DNA from: Terripilifer ovatus
Lineage (GTDB): Bacteria; Pseudomonadota; Alphaproteobacteria; Rhizobiales; Beijerinckiaceae
Reading direction: 5' to 3'
NCBI GenBank assembly: GCA_029222685.1
Contig: JARHVB010000059.1
Span: 205,545 to 269,544 of the forward strand
Length of the DNA stretch: 64,000 nt
The notes beneath the pieces are model-generated. The model was given only the letters and a program-made list of their open reading frames with translations, did not search any database and was not told the DNA's origin. This document shows positions 34,270 to 42,701 of the stretch, piece by piece. The position numbers and the translations under genes were made by a program. The first letter of the stretch is position 1. The number at the start of each line of letters is the position of its first letter.

Positions 34270-35271
34270 TTACGCTCCCGCTCTTTTTTCGAGACGACGC
34301 AGCATCAATCGTGCGGCAGTGAGCACACAGAACGTCAGCACGAACAGCAGCAGGCCGAGAAGGATCAGCGCCGACTGATGCACGCCGTCGCTTTCGGCAA
34401 ACTCGCTGGCGATGGCTGCCGAGATGGTCGTTCCCGGTGCGAACAGCGAGGACGAGATGCGGAACGAGTTGCCGATGATGAACGTCACCGCCATCGTCTC
34501 GCCCAGCGCCCGGCCCAGCGCCAGCATGACGCCGCCGATGACGCCGACGCGGGTGTAGGGCAGCACCACATTCTTGACCACTTCCCAGGTCGTACAGCCG
34601 ATGCCGTAGGCGGCTTCCTTCAGGACCGGGGGCACGGTTGCGAACACGTCGCGCGAGATCGCCGTGATGAACGGCAGGATCATGATCGAAAGGACGAGCG
34701 AAGCGTTGAACAGACTGAGATTGGAGGCCGGCCCCGCAAACAGCGTGTTGAGGATAGGCACATTCTCGAAGGCCGAGACGATGGCCGGTTCGAACGTATC
34801 GGCAAGAAACGGCCCGAGGACGAAAAAGCCCCACATGCCGTAGATGATCGAAGGAATGCCGGCCAGCAGTTCAACCGCGATGGCGATCGGCTGTTTCAGG
34901 AACGGCGGGCAGAGCTCGGTCAGGAAGATCGCAATGCCGAGACCAACCGGGACGGCGATCAGCATGGCGATGAATGAGGTGAGAATCGTGCCGTAGATCG
35001 GCCCGAGCGCGCCGAGAACGGGCGTGGGATGCGCCGATGGCGCCCAGCGCTGCGTCCAGAGAAATTCAAAGCCGAAGGCGCGCATCGCCGGCCAGGCGCC
35101 GATGATGAGCGAAATGATGATGCCGCCAAGCATGAGCAGGACCAGGATGGCGGAAGCGCGCGTCAGCCAGTAGAACGTCGCATCGCCGAGTTTGAAGGCA
35201 CTGAGCGCCTTGGCCCGGTCGAAGGCCGGTTCGGCAGCGGCGCGTGGTGTGTCTATCGCCATGTCGGACAT
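34270..35271 (-). CDS. pstC: Phosphate ABC transporter permease PstC
   Basis: PstC pairs with PstA to form the phosphate channel. The 333-residue protein has an N-terminal cytoplasmic arm, then membrane segments beginning ASAILVLLMLGGIIISLI. It has the characteristic WAPSAHPTPVLGALGPIYGT periplasmic stretch. The conserved loop FATVPPVLKEAAYGIGCTTWEV contacts PstB. It lies between pstS and pstA. Confidence 0.96.
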   Translation of the reverse strand: MSDMAIDTPRAAAEPAFDRAKALSAFKLGDATFYWLTRASAILVLLMLGGIIISLIIGAWPAMRAFGFEFLWTQRWAPSAHPTPVLGALGPIYGTILTSFIAMLIAVPVGLGIAIFLTELCPPFLKQPIAIAVELLAGIPSIIYGMWGFFVLGPFLADTFEPAIVSAFENVPILNTLFAGPASNLSLFNASLVLSIMILPFITAISRDVFATVPPVLKEAAYGIGCTTWEVVKNVVLPYTRVGVIGGVMLALGRALGETMAVTFIIGNSFRISSSLFAPGTTISAAIASEFAESDGVHQSALILLGLLLFVLTFCVLTAARLMLRRLEKRAGA

Positions 35272-35345
35272 ATACGCCCCTTGTTACAACCGCTGTAGAT
35301 CAGCGGATTTTGATCATTGTTACTTCAGCGATGTGGTCAGGCGAA

Positions 35346-35373
35346 ACCGGAGCCGGCGCATGCCGGCCCCGGT
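35346..35373 (-). terminator. Hairpin between pstS and pstC
   Basis: On the minus strand a 12-bp stem (accggggccggc against gccggctccggt, one mismatch) with loop atgc follows the pstS stop by 11 bp and ends in TTT. Such a structure can raise pstS expression over pstCAB by partial termination or by protecting the pstS mRNA end. Confidence 0.6.
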
Positions 35374-35384
35374 CTGCTGCTTGC

Positions 35385-36407
35385 TTACTTCTTGATGTCG
35401 GAGGCCCAGGTCTTCTCGATCAGGCCGACGACGGAGGCCGGCATCGGAATGTAGTCGAGCTCTTCAGCCATTTTGGCGCCCTTCTCGAACGACCACTTGA
35501 AGAACTTGAGGGCTTCCGCGGAGGCAGCCTTGTCGGCCGGTTCCTTGTACATCAGGATGAAGGTGGCGGCGGTGATCGGCCACGACTTGTCGCCCGGCTG
35601 TTCGGTCAGGATCTGGTAATATCCCGGCGAATTTGCCCAGTCGGCATTCGCGGCGGCAGCCTGGAAGGCTTCGATGGTCGGCTGCACCGGCTTGCCGGCC
35701 TTGTTGATGAGGCCGGTATAGGTCAGCTTGTTCTGCTTGGCGTAAGCGTATTCGACGTAGCCGATCGAGTTCTTGGTCTGCCCGACATTGCCGGCGACGC
35801 CGTCATTGCCGCGGGCGCCGACGCCCACCGGCCATTCGACAGCCGTGTTGGAGCCGATCTTCGAGGACCACTCGCTGCTGACCTTGGAAAGATAGTCGGT
35901 GAAGTTGAACGTCGTGCCCGAACCGTCGGAGCGGCGCACGACCGTGATCGCGACGCTCGGCAGGTTGACCTTCGGGTTGAGCTTCTTGATCGCCGGATCA
36001 TCCCACTTCTTGACGTTGCCGAGGTAGATATCGGCGAGCGTCTTGCCGTCGAGCATGAGTTCGCCGGGCTTCACGCCTTCGAGGTTCACGACCGGAACGA
36101 TCGCGCCCATGACCATCGGCCATTGCACCAGACCGGACTTGTCGAGCTCTTCCTTCTTCAGCGGCGCATCGGAGGCGCCGAACGTCACGGTTTTGGACTG
36201 GATCTGCTTGATGCCGGCGCCCGAGCCGATCGACTGATAGTTCAGGCCGTTGCCGGTCTCTTTCTTGTAGGCGTCAGCCCACTTCGAATAGATCGGAAAC
36301 GGAAAGGTCGCGCCGGCTCCGGTGATGTCGGCTGCGCTGGCGGCGGAAATCGCCGCGCTGGTGACGCCCGCGACAAGCGCCAGGCGCAGGAATTTGTTGA
36401 GGTACAT
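35385..36407 (-). CDS. pstS: Periplasmic phosphate-binding protein PstS
   Basis: PstS captures phosphate for PstCAB. The 340-residue protein has a signal peptide (ALVAGVTSAAISAASAAD) and the binding-site motifs ITGAGATFPFPIY, SIGSGAGIKQIQ, FGASDAPLK and RRSDGSGTTFNFTDYLS, which contact the phosphate oxygens. The ATG at 36407 follows AGAGG; an in-frame ATG nine codons upstream is also possible. A PhoB-box-like array lies about 100 bp upstream and pstC follows. Confidence 0.97.
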   Translation of the reverse strand: MYLNKFLRLALVAGVTSAAISAASAADITGAGATFPFPIYSKWADAYKKETGNGLNYQSIGSGAGIKQIQSKTVTFGASDAPLKKEELDKSGLVQWPMVMGAIVPVVNLEGVKPGELMLDGKTLADIYLGNVKKWDDPAIKKLNPKVNLPSVAITVVRRSDGSGTTFNFTDYLSKVSSEWSSKIGSNTAVEWPVGVGARGNDGVAGNVGQTKNSIGYVEYAYAKQNKLTYTGLINKAGKPVQPTIEAFQAAAANADWANSPGYYQILTEQPGDKSWPITAATFILMYKEPADKAASAEALKFFKWSFEKGAKMAEELDYIPMPASVVGLIEKTWASDIKK

Positions 36408-36503
36408 GAAACGCCTCTTGGTTTTCAGGTTCATTTTCGGGTTGTCACGGCGGCTCTCCGCCGCGCACCCGGGTGATCCTTACGGGTCCACAATAGGCTT
36501 TTT

Positions 36504-36532
36504 ACGACAGTTCAAAGAATGTATTGTGACAA
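36504..36532 (-). promoter_or_regulatory. Pho-box-like array upstream of pstS
   Basis: Read on the minus strand, ttgtcac (36532-36526) and ctgtcgt (36510-36504) are spaced 22 bp, two 11-bp PhoB repeat units, with a degenerate catttctt-like unit between. The site lies about 100 bp before pstS in an AT-rich stretch that also separates pstS from phoR. Confidence 0.6.
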
Positions 36533-36558
36533 TTCAACTATATGAAATATAATGTATT

Positions 36559-37623
36559 TTACGCCTTAGGTAAAGTTACCTGGAATTTTGTGCCTGCACC
36601 CAGTGCACTCTCGATCGTCAATCTGCCGCGATGACGCACGACGATATGTTTGACGATGGCGAGGCCAAGTCCGGTGCCGCCCTTGGCGCGGCTGGTCGGT
36701 GCGTCGACCCGGTAAAACCGCTCGGTCAGTCGTGGCAGATGCTCCGGCGCGATGCCGGGCCCGTTGTCGCTGACGGCGAGCGTCATCTCCCTGGCGTTCT
36801 GTTTGACTTCGACGCTGACGCGATGCGGCGACGTGCCGCCGGCGCCATATTTGATCGCATTCTCGACGAGGTTTTCGGCGACGCGGATCAACTCGTCGCG
36901 GTCGCCGGCGACCACGGCTTCTTTCGGCGTCGAGATCGTCAGGTCGACGCCATTTTCGCGCGCGACGGGATCAAGCGTATCGGCGACGTGACGGACGATC
37001 TGCACGAGATCGACCGGCGTCTGTGGCCGCACGTGTTCGTTCTGTTCGATGCGCGACAGCGACAGCAGGTCGTCGACGAGCCTTGCCATGCGGCGGGCCT
37101 GGTCGCGCATGATGCCGAGAAACTGTTCGCGCGCAGCGGCATCGTTCTTCGCCGGCCCTTGCAGGGTTTCGATGAAGCCGAGCAGCGAGGCCAGCGGCGT
37201 ACGCAATTCATGGCTGGCGTTGGCGATGAAGTCGACCCGCATGCGCTCGACCCTGCGCGCTTCCGTCAGATCGCGGAACTCGATGACGGCGGCGCGGAAG
37301 CCGTCCAGCGAGAACGCCGAAACATGTACTTCGAACAGCCGTTCGACCGGCACGCGCTCGCCCCACAGCACGCATTCGCGCTCGGCTCCGTCGAGAACGC
37401 GGTTGACCGCGTCGAGCACGTCCGGCGTACGGATGCTCATCGCCAGCGCATTGCCTTCCCGCCCGATGCCGAACAGCTCCCTGGCGCCGGCATTGCTGGC
37501 GAAGATGCGTCGGTTGCGGTCGGCGATCAGAACCGGATCGGGCAGGGCGCTGATCAGCGCGGCGACGAGCCGCCGCCTGGCGTCGTCGCTGGCGTTGGTC
37601 GTTGGTGCGCTCGCGTCCGTCAT
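36559..37623 (-). CDS. phoR: Phosphate regulon sensor histidine kinase PhoR, apparently without membrane segments
   Basis: The 354-residue protein has a PAS domain (ISALPDPVLIADRNRRIFAS, residues 24-115), the dimerisation/phosphoacceptor region FIANASHELRTPLASLLGF (His138), and an ATPase domain with NLVENAIKYG, DNGPGIAPEHL and GGTGLGLAIVKHI. Its domain order and location identify PhoR. No hydrophobic segment long enough to span a membrane is seen, whereas many PhoR proteins have one or two at the N-terminus. The open frame extends 45 codons upstream, but those codons read through repeat element A and were excluded. Confidence 0.92.
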   Translation of the reverse strand: MTDASAPTTNASDDARRRLVAALISALPDPVLIADRNRRIFASNAGARELFGIGREGNALAMSIRTPDVLDAVNRVLDGAERECVLWGERVPVERLFEVHVSAFSLDGFRAAVIEFRDLTEARRVERMRVDFIANASHELRTPLASLLGFIETLQGPAKNDAAAREQFLGIMRDQARRMARLVDDLLSLSRIEQNEHVRPQTPVDLVQIVRHVADTLDPVARENGVDLTISTPKEAVVAGDRDELIRVAENLVENAIKYGAGGTSPHRVSVEVKQNAREMTLAVSDNGPGIAPEHLPRLTERFYRVDAPTSRAKGGTGLGLAIVKHIVVRHRGRLTIESALGAGTKFQVTLPKA

Positions 37624-37675
37624 GGCCGTCCTGGTCTGCCCGGCGGGAATCAACCGCAGGGTTGGCGAGCCCAAT

Positions 37676-37778
37676 AGCGTTTTCCGATCCACTCGGATCG
37701 GAAAGACGCGTCTGGCTTTAAAAAAGAGAGCATTTTCTTCACGCGAACCGGCAGCCACTTCGCTTGAAAATGCTCTAG
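37676..37778. repeat. Copy of repeat family A upstream of phoR
   Basis: It contains the same two hairpins as 32502-32602: agcgttttccgatccactcggatcgg-type first stem (one bulge) and agagcattttc / gaaaatgctct second stem around gcgaaccgg. It begins 53 bp upstream of the phoR start, between phoR and its possible Pho box. Confidence 0.85.
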
Positions 37779-37848
37779 TCCGAAGCCATCACTTTCGCAA
37801 GACCTCTGCTCAAGACGTTTAAGCGCCGATCCTGCTGACCGCCTGTAT

Positions 37849-37866
37849 ATGACGTTAGCGTGACGG
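37849..37866 (-). promoter_or_regulatory. Weak Pho-box-like site upstream of phoR
   Basis: On the minus strand ccgtcac-N4-acgtcat has the 7+4+7 layout of a PhoB box, with five of seven matches per half to CTGTCAT. It overlaps the last codons of the upstream membrane-protein gene and lies 226 bp before phoR. Confidence 0.3.
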
Positions 37867-38880
37867 TGTGTCCGGGCCGGAAGATTTGCCGGAAATCCCG
37901 CGCAACCGCACGTGCGTCTCATGCCCGCCGATGAGCACGAGGCCGAGCAGGAACGGCCCGAGAAAATAGATCACCCGGAACAGCAGCAGGGAGGCGAGCA
38001 GGGCCTCGGCCGAAACACCGGGCAGGGCTTTCAGGAACGTCGCCTCGAAGGGACCGATGCCGCCGGGCACATTGCTTGCCGCGCCGACGGTGACGGCGAC
38101 CACGTAGATCGCGGCGAAGCTGAGGAAATCGACTCCGTGATTTTGCGGCAGCAGCACATAGAGAACGGAGGAAGCGCAGGCGAGATCGCAACAGGAGGCG
38201 ATGATCTGAGCCAGCGTCAGCTTGAAGCCCGGCAAAGTCAGCGAGACGCCGCGAATGCTGAAAGTACGCGGTCCGATTCCAACATAGATGCAATAGGCGA
38301 CGACCGCGGCCAGCACGGCATAGCCGATCGCGACGTTGATCCAGACGGCCAGTTGATCGATCGCGGCAATATGTTCCGGGTGCAGCACCAGGCCGACGCC
38401 GACGACGACATTCATGCCGAGCCAGAACTGCAGGCTGCAGATCATGACGAGCCTGGCGATATTGCCGGCGGATACGCCGGCGCGCGAATAGATAGCATAG
38501 CGCGTGGCGCCACCGGTCAAAAGCGGAAAGCCGAGTGTGAACGACATCGTATAGGCACTGAACGAGGCAAGCGCGGCCGTGCGATAGGGGAGCATCTCGC
38601 GCAGATGCCGCAGCGCGATCGCATCATAGAATGTCAGCGCCAGGTACGAGCCCGCACCGAAGGCGATCGCCATGGCAATCTGGCCATAGGAGGTGGCGCG
38701 GATGGCCGTCAGCACCTGGGCGTAATTGAGCGTCGCCAGAACTTGCGCCACCACATAGACCGAAAATGCGAGAATGCCGAGGCTCGCTATCGTGCCGACA
38801 ATGCTGATCCAGCGCGAAGAACCGTTATTGGCCGCGGTCTTTTCGGTGTTGTCGCTTTGGGCGGTGCGATCTTCGGGCAT
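37855..38880 (-). CDS. YbhN/UPF0104-type integral membrane protein (flippase-like domain)
   Basis: The 341-residue protein has a short polar N-terminus and about eight hydrophobic segments. It carries the family features AFGAGSYLALTFYDAIALRHL, SFTLGFPLLTGGATRYAIY and the ending NVPGGIGPFEATFLKALPG. The membrane part resembles the lysylphosphatidylglycerol synthase transmembrane domain, without the cytoplasmic aminoacyl-transfer domain. It is therefore a stand-alone flippase-like protein of unknown lipid substrate. The gene lies upstream of phoR on the same strand. Confidence 0.85.
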   Translation of the reverse strand: MPEDRTAQSDNTEKTAANNGSSRWISIVGTIASLGILAFSVYVVAQVLATLNYAQVLTAIRATSYGQIAMAIAFGAGSYLALTFYDAIALRHLREMLPYRTAALASFSAYTMSFTLGFPLLTGGATRYAIYSRAGVSAGNIARLVMICSLQFWLGMNVVVGVGLVLHPEHIAAIDQLAVWINVAIGYAVLAAVVAYCIYVGIGPRTFSIRGVSLTLPGFKLTLAQIIASCCDLACASSVLYVLLPQNHGVDFLSFAAIYVVAVTVGAASNVPGGIGPFEATFLKALPGVSAEALLASLLLFRVIYFLGPFLLGLVLIGGHETHVRLRGISGKSSGPDTPSR

Positions 38881-38977
38881 TTAATCCATGTAGTTGCCGG
38901 TCAATGCAGTTTTGCGACGCTGGTTTGCGAGCTGCCGCGCCATGTGCAAAGGCGAATCGTAAAACGGATTATCAGGA

Positions 38978-41866
38978 TTAGCTGGCGCGCGCGACCGGCT
39001 CTTCCGGCGGCGCGCCGACGAGCTTGCGCGCTTCCAGAGCGCTGATGGGCTGGCCGAAGGCGTAGCCCTGCGCATATTCGCAGCCTAGTTGATAGAGTTC
39101 GATCGTATCGCTTTCCGTCTCTGCGCCTTCCGCCACGACCTCCATGCCGAGGTCATGTGCGAGGCTGACGATGGAGCGCAGAATGGTCGGCCGGGCGCCG
39201 CGCGCATCGGGCCGCACAAAGGATTTGTCGATCTTGATCGTGTCGAAGGGAAAGCGCTGCAGATAGGCGAGCGAGGAATGTCCGGTGCCGAAATCGTCGA
39301 GCGCGAGGCCTGCGCCGAGTTCGCGGATGCGCTGCAGGATCTGCGTCGCATATTCGGGATTCTCCATGACCAGGCTTTCGGTCAGTTCGAGCTTCAGCGT
39401 GCCGCGATGCACGCCCGAGCGGGTCATCACCGCCTTCACGTCGTTGAGCAGATCGTGCCGCAGCAGCTGCCGCGACGACACATTGACGCTGGCGAAGATC
39501 GGCGGCGTCACGTCGAGCGCCCGCTGCCAGGCGGCGAGTTCGCGCGCCGTGCGTTCGAGAACGAAAATGCCGAGGTCGATGATCAGGCCGGTCTCTTCGG
39601 CGATCGGAATGAAATCGGCCGGGTTGAGCCGGCCGAAGCGCGGATGATCCCACCGCAGCAGCGCTTCAAAGCCGGCGATGGTGCGGTCTTCCAGGCGTAC
39701 GATCGGCTGGAAGACCGGCTTGATCTCGCCGCGCTCGAGCGCCCGGCGCAGGTCGGTTTCAAGCGCCAGCCGGTCGGTCTGCTGCGAGCGCATGCCGGGC
39801 CGGAAGAACTCGACCCTGTTGCCGCCGAATTTCTTGGCATGCGAGGACGCCAGTGTGGCGTCCTTCAGCATGTCCTCGCGGCGGCGATGGATCTGCGGGT
39901 CATAGAGCGCGATGCCGATGGAGCCGGTCAGCGCGAATTCGCGGTCGTTGATCGTTACCGGCGTCAGCAGGGTCCGGCGCAGCGCATCGGCCACCTGGAT
40001 GATCGCATTGCTGTCGGACTCGGAGATCAGGATGATGCCGAACTCGTCGCTTGACAGCCGCGACAACGTGTCCTGCGGCTTGATGAGGCGGGTCAGTCGG
40101 CGCGCGATGGTGAGGAGAACGGAATCGCCGCCGGGCATGCCGAAGGCTTCGTTGACCTGGCGGAAGCGGTCGATGTCGATGGCGATCACCGTCGGTCGCA
40201 TATCGCGGTCGCTCTGCGCCTGCGCCAGCGCCGCATCGAGCCGGTCGAAGAAGATTTCGCGGTTTGGCAGGCCGGTGAGATTGTCATGCACGGCATCGTG
40301 CAGCAGACGCTCTTCCGATGTTTTGGTTTCGGTGATGTCGGAGAGCGTGCCGATGACCCGGATGACTTCGCCGTCGGCGCCGACAACCGGCCGCGCCTTC
40401 ATATGAAACCAGAAATAATGCCCGTCGACGGCGCGCAGCCGGAAGTCGAGGCTGATGCGTCCGCGCCGCTGTTCGAGCACGGCGTCGAGGCAGGACGTGT
40501 AGCGGTCGCGGTCGAAGGGATGCAGCACGTCGAACCAGCCGGCGGCCGGGCCTTCGAGCGTGCCGCGCTTGAGCCCGAGCATGATTTCGACCTCGGGGCT
40601 GGCATAGACCCGGTCCGACACCACGTCCCAGTCGAACACGATATCGCCGGAGCCGGTCAACGCCAGCGCGCGGCGCTCGCTGTCGGACACGCTGCCGTGG
40701 CCGAGGCCGCTGCCGGCGAAGGCGATCTGCATGACAGTGAAGCCGATCAGCATGACGATCAGCACGAGGCCGCCGATCAGCGCCGGCGACACCAGATCGC
40801 CGGTCAGCGAGCCGGTGACCGTATATCCGGCGGCGATGATCCAGACGAGCAGCAGGAACCACGTCGGGATCAGCATGATCGCGCGGTCTGAGCCGAGCGT
40901 CGACAGATAGATCACCAGGATGAAGCCGGCCGCCGCGATCGCCGCCAGCGAGATACGCGCGACGCCGGCAGCCACCGGCGCATCATAGACCGCCAGGCCG
41001 ACGAGAGCGCAGAGAAACAGCAGCCAGACGGCGGTCACGTGCGAGGCGCGCACGTGCCAGCGATTGAGATTGAGATAGGCGAACAGGAACACCAGCAGGG
41101 TCGCCGCCAGTACGGTTTCCGCGCCGGCGCGCCAGACCCGGTCGGAATCGCCTTCGATGCCGACGAGTTTGCTCCAGAAGCCGAAATCGATGCACACATA
41201 GGCGAGTACGGCCCAGGCGAGCGCCGCCGCGGCCGGAAAGATCACTGCGCCCTTGACGACGAAGACGATGGTGAGAAACAGCGCCAGCAGGCCGGCGATG
41301 CCGATGACGATGCCCTTGTAGAGGGTGAAGCTCGTCACCTTGTCTTTGTAGGCGTCGGGCTCCCACAGGTAGATCTGCGGCAGGTTGGGCGTGCGCAGTT
41401 CCGCCACGTAAGTTACGGTCGTGCCGGGATCGAGAGTCAGGCGAAAGACGTCGGCCTCGGCGTTTTCCTCGCGCTCCGGCGGAAAGCCCTGGCTGGCGGT
41501 GATAGCGGAAATGCGCGACGCACCAAGGTCCGGCCAGATGACGCCCGAGCCCGACAGCCTGAAATGTGGCGCGACGATCAGCCGCTCGATCTGTTCGGAG
41601 GTGTCGTTGGTGAAGGCGAAGACGATCCACGCCGGTTGCGTACCGGCCTGCACCGCGCTCACCTCGATGCGGCGCACGATGCCGTCGGAACCGGGGGCGG
41701 TGGACACCTGCAGCCGGTCACCCTCGCCCGAATAGCGCTCGACCATGTTGGTGAGGTCGATGGCCTTTGAATCCAGCGGCACGCGAATGGGCTCGACCGC
41801 GCTCGCGCCAAAGGCGAAAACGCAATTCAAGGCGGCGAGGAAAAGGTATGCGATAAACCGGCGCAC
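38978..41866 (-). CDS. Membrane-bound PAS-GGDEF-EAL cyclic-di-GMP protein with altered GGDEF motif
   Basis: The 962-residue protein has a signal peptide (FLAALNCVFAFGASA). A periplasmic beta-rich region follows (about 25-180), then seven or eight membrane segments (about 185-390), in the style of 7TMR sensors. Next come a PAS domain (about 400-520), a diguanylate cyclase-like domain and an EAL domain. The cyclase signature reads RLSSDEFGII (near 605), so GGDEF is SSDEF and synthesis is doubtful. The EAL domain keeps FEALLRWDHP (near 731), ELTESLVMEN, LDDFGTGHSSL (near 855), IKIDKSFV and EGAETESD, so phosphodiesterase activity is likely. No ligand is known. Confidence 0.92.
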   Translation of the reverse strand: MRRFIAYLFLAALNCVFAFGASAVEPIRVPLDSKAIDLTNMVERYSGEGDRLQVSTAPGSDGIVRRIEVSAVQAGTQPAWIVFAFTNDTSEQIERLIVAPHFRLSGSGVIWPDLGASRISAITASQGFPPEREENAEADVFRLTLDPGTTVTYVAELRTPNLPQIYLWEPDAYKDKVTSFTLYKGIVIGIAGLLALFLTIVFVVKGAVIFPAAAALAWAVLAYVCIDFGFWSKLVGIEGDSDRVWRAGAETVLAATLLVFLFAYLNLNRWHVRASHVTAVWLLFLCALVGLAVYDAPVAAGVARISLAAIAAAGFILVIYLSTLGSDRAIMLIPTWFLLLVWIIAAGYTVTGSLTGDLVSPALIGGLVLIVMLIGFTVMQIAFAGSGLGHGSVSDSERRALALTGSGDIVFDWDVVSDRVYASPEVEIMLGLKRGTLEGPAAGWFDVLHPFDRDRYTSCLDAVLEQRRGRISLDFRLRAVDGHYFWFHMKARPVVGADGEVIRVIGTLSDITETKTSEERLLHDAVHDNLTGLPNREIFFDRLDAALAQAQSDRDMRPTVIAIDIDRFRQVNEAFGMPGGDSVLLTIARRLTRLIKPQDTLSRLSSDEFGIILISESDSNAIIQVADALRRTLLTPVTINDREFALTGSIGIALYDPQIHRRREDMLKDATLASSHAKKFGGNRVEFFRPGMRSQQTDRLALETDLRRALERGEIKPVFQPIVRLEDRTIAGFEALLRWDHPRFGRLNPADFIPIAEETGLIIDLGIFVLERTARELAAWQRALDVTPPIFASVNVSSRQLLRHDLLNDVKAVMTRSGVHRGTLKLELTESLVMENPEYATQILQRIRELGAGLALDDFGTGHSSLAYLQRFPFDTIKIDKSFVRPDARGARPTILRSIVSLAHDLGMEVVAEGAETESDTIELYQLGCEYAQGYAFGQPISALEARKLVGAPPEEPVARAS

Positions 41867-41989
41867 GAGAGCCCGTCGTTGTTAACGCGGCCGCAGCCGA
41901 GATGAAACCTGTCTGGAATCCCAAATTTTATTGGAATGCCTTGATGGAATACCTTGATTGGAATCAAGGCTTGGCCCGAGACCGTGTCT

Positions 41990-42664
41990 TTAGTGTGATT
42001 GATATCTCTTGCCAAAAAGATGGGCCAGGCGGCCCGATGATCCCCCCGAGGCGTCCGTTTTGCTCCTCTCTACCGGCTCTGGCAATGGGTCGCTGTCGAG
42101 AATGGCGTAAAGAAGATGATCTTGCCACGATCCATTGATGCGCAAATAGGCCTGGGCATAGCCTTCGCGGTGGAATCCACACCTTTCGAGCAGCCGGATC
42201 GAGGGGTCGTTATGCGGCAGGCAGGCGGCCTCGATGCGGTGCAGCCGCATATTGGCGAAACCCCAGGCGAGCGTCGCCCGGACAGCGCGCGACATATAGC
42301 CTTTGCCGGCGTAAGGCTCTCCCATCCAGTAGCCGAGCGTGCCGGTTTGGGACACGCCGCGGCGGATCTGCCCAAGGGTCAGGCCGCCGACCAGGACGTC
42401 GTCCGCCGAGCGGAAGACAAAAAACGGGTAGGCTTCGTCGCGCTCCATTTCCTCGGCCTGGCGACGCAGGCGGCGGCGGAAGGCGGTCTTGGTCAGGTCG
42501 TCGACCGGCCAGGTCGGCTCCCAAGGGGTGAGGAAAGCGCGGCTCTTTTCGCGCAACTCGACCCATTCGTCGAAATCCCGCTGGGCGGGCTGGCGCAGAT
42601 AGACGCCTTCGCCGCGTATGGAACTGGCCGGTTCGTGCATTGGGCCTATCCGAAATAGCGCCAT
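41990..42664 (-). CDS. GNAT acetyltransferase, RimJ/RimL type
   Basis: The 224-residue protein has the RimJ-like pattern VYLRQPAQRDFDEWVELRE and FFVFRSADDVLVGGLTLGQI. The acetyl-CoA site is around EPYAGKGYMSRAVRATLAWGF, with HRIEAACLPHNDPSIRLLERC after it. RimJ-type enzymes acetylate the N-terminus of ribosomal protein S5 or other proteins; the target here is not known. It starts 37 bp after thrC on the same strand. The ATG at 42664 follows GAGGGGG; a longer frame overlapping thrC was rejected. A Ser/Gly-rich tail of about 25 residues ends the chain. Confidence 0.85.
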   Translation of the reverse strand: MALFRIGPMHEPASSIRGEGVYLRQPAQRDFDEWVELREKSRAFLTPWEPTWPVDDLTKTAFRRRLRRQAEEMERDEAYPFFVFRSADDVLVGGLTLGQIRRGVSQTGTLGYWMGEPYAGKGYMSRAVRATLAWGFANMRLHRIEAACLPHNDPSIRLLERCGFHREGYAQAYLRINGSWQDHLLYAILDSDPLPEPVERSKTDASGGSSGRLAHLFGKRYQSH

Positions 42665-42701
42665 GACCCCCTCGCCCTTCTTACCGGCCGCGCCATCGTA
42701 C

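Noticed and set aside
37624..37758. Extended N-terminus for PhoR
   Set aside because: The extra 45 codons read through repeat element A, so they are unlikely to be translated as part of the protein.
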